From Roseiarcus sp037446355 (GTDB lineage: Bacteria > Pseudomonadota > Alphaproteobacteria > Rhizobiales > Beijerinckiaceae), in contig JBBIIT010000010.1 of the NCBI GenBank assembly GCA_037446355.1, forward strand, positions 1 to 64,000: DNA of 64,000 nucleotides, written 5' to 3'. The position numbers and the translations under genes were made by a program. Positions 63,259 to 64,000 of the stretch are shown here, piece by piece (the first letter of the stretch is position 1; each line of letters opens with the position of its first letter). Below the pieces are notes generated by a model. The model was not told where the DNA came from. It did no database searches and saw only the letters and a program-made list of their open reading frames with translations.

Positions 63259-64000
63259 ATGATCGCAAAGACGCACGACTACGCCATCGCCGACATCGGC
63301 CTTGCCGCCTATGGCCGCAAGGAACTCTCCATCGCCGAGACAGAAATGCCCGGCTTGATGGCGACGCGCGCCGAATACGCGCTTTCGCAACCGCTCAAAG
63401 GCGCGCGCATCGCCGGCTCCCTGCACATGACGATCCAGACCGGCGTATTGATAGAGACGCTGAAGGCCCTCGGCGCCGACGTGCGCTGGGCTTCGTGCAA
63501 CATTTATTCGACCCAGGATCACGCCGCCGCCGCTATCGCCGCCGCGGGAACGCCGGTGTTCGCGATCAAGGGCGAGAGCCTGAAGGACTATTGGGAATAC
63601 ACCCACCGCATCTTCGAATGGGTCGATGGCGGCTGCCCCAACATGATCCTCGACGACGGCGGCGACGCGACCGCGCTGATCCATCTCGGCCAGCGCGCGG
63701 AGAAGGGCGACACGGCGTTTCTCGACAAGCCCGGCAACGAGGAAGAGGAAGTTCTGTTCGCCGCGATCAAGGCGCGGTTGAAGAGCCATCCCGGTTTCTA
63801 CGAGCGCAACGCCAAGTCGATCCGCGGCGTCACCGAGGAAACGACGACGGGCGTGCACCGGCTCTACAACATGGCCAGGGAAGGCAAGCTGCTGTGGCCG
63901 GCGATCAACGTCAACGACAGCGTCACCAAGTCGAAGTTCGACAATCTCTACGGCTGCCGCGAGTCGCTGGTTGACGGCATTCGCCGCGGCACCGACGTGA
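63259..64000 (+). CDS. ahcY: Adenosylhomocysteinase, N-terminal part (cut by window end)
   Basis: The first 247 residues of S-adenosylhomocysteine hydrolase are present; full proteins are about 430-470. Visible are ARIAGSLHMTIQTGVLIETL, VRWASCNIYSTQDHAAAAI and ILDDGGDAT, then EETTTGVHRLYNMAREGKLL and the NVNDSVTKSKFDNLYGCRES segment with the catalytic lysine and aspartate. It splits SAH to adenosine and homocysteine, keeping methylation reactions going. Divergent from rpoN across 262 bases. Confidence 0.95.
   Translation, partial: MIAKTHDYAIADIGLAAYGRKELSIAETEMPGLMATRAEYALSQPLKGARIAGSLHMTIQTGVLIETLKALGADVRWASCNIYSTQDHAAAAIAAAGTPVFAIKGESLKDYWEYTHRIFEWVDGGCPNMILDDGGDATALIHLGQRAEKGDTAFLDKPGNEEEEVLFAAIKARLKSHPGFYERNAKSIRGVTEETTTGVHRLYNMAREGKLLWPAINVNDSVTKSKFDNLYGCRESLVDGIRRGTDV

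Overview
The window is a 64 kb piece of a high-GC alphaproteobacterial chromosome, most likely a member of the Hyphomicrobiales (Rhizobiales). The main evidence is a GcrA cell-cycle regulator with CcrM-type GANTC sites in its leader, an NdvA-type glucan exporter, a tRNA-His that lacks G-1 and carries A73, a rpoN-hpf-ptsN operon, and a complete ccoNOQP-GHIS (fixNOQP-GHIS) cluster behind a perfect FixK/FNR box. Genes are densely packed with many 4-bp overlaps. I see no phage, insertion sequence, CRISPR array or rRNA. One run of exactly 100 N (14658-14757) is an assembly gap that cuts two genes.

Layout. 1-5639: beta-oxidation genes (acyl-CoA dehydrogenase, thiolase, FadJ-like multienzyme) interleaved with a GFA-family protein and an unknown secreted protein. 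5646-11550: hemH, msrB, an NdvA-like exporter, an LssY_C-domain protein, purU and a TesA-like esterase. 11552-14657: ybbA-ybbP ABC system, cut by the gap. 14758-17187 (minus): metallophosphoesterase, cupredoxin, ECF sigma factor and anti-sigma factor in one operon. 17500-23508: ftsH, then the minus-strand argD-argF-hslO-ispA operon, which starts from a strong promoter with an intrinsic terminator inside its leader. 23997-31485: gcrA, a short PhoU-like protein with a soluble PhoR-like kinase, a UPF0104 membrane protein, a Gfo/Idh/MocA oxidoreductase, DUF2244, nth, dctA and tRNA-His. 31599-36829: a fatty-acid-hydroxylase-type membrane enzyme and a complete branched-chain amino acid (LIV-type) ABC transporter. 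37309-40351: TonB-like protein, DUF971, siroheme synthase and TusA.

40321-49480 is the accessory-looking catabolic block. It holds a PobR-like AraC regulator, an SDR, a KstD-like flavoprotein, an IlvD/Edd dehydratase, a crotonase, a feruloyl-CoA-synthase-like ligase and an amidohydrolase. Crotonase, ligase, SDR and amidohydrolase match the steps of the CoA-dependent, beta-oxidative deacetylation route for hydroxycinnamates. The flavoprotein and the dehydratase are not explained by that route, although the dehydratase shares the divergent control region of the operon. 49500-58687: a universal stress protein and the cbb3 oxidase structural and assembly genes, a low-oxygen respiratory module. 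58695-64000: hisE, purQ, purS, ptsN, hpf and rpoN (minus strand), then the start of ahcY.

Most genes belong to recognised families. The less ordinary signals are the terminator-in-leader of argD, the GANTC cluster before gcrA, the Tat-exported cupredoxin/phosphoesterase ECF operon, the two unexplained enzymes in the hydroxycinnamate block, and the short PhoU/soluble PhoR pair without pst genes. All functional calls rest on reading the protein sequences by eye; no database search was run.
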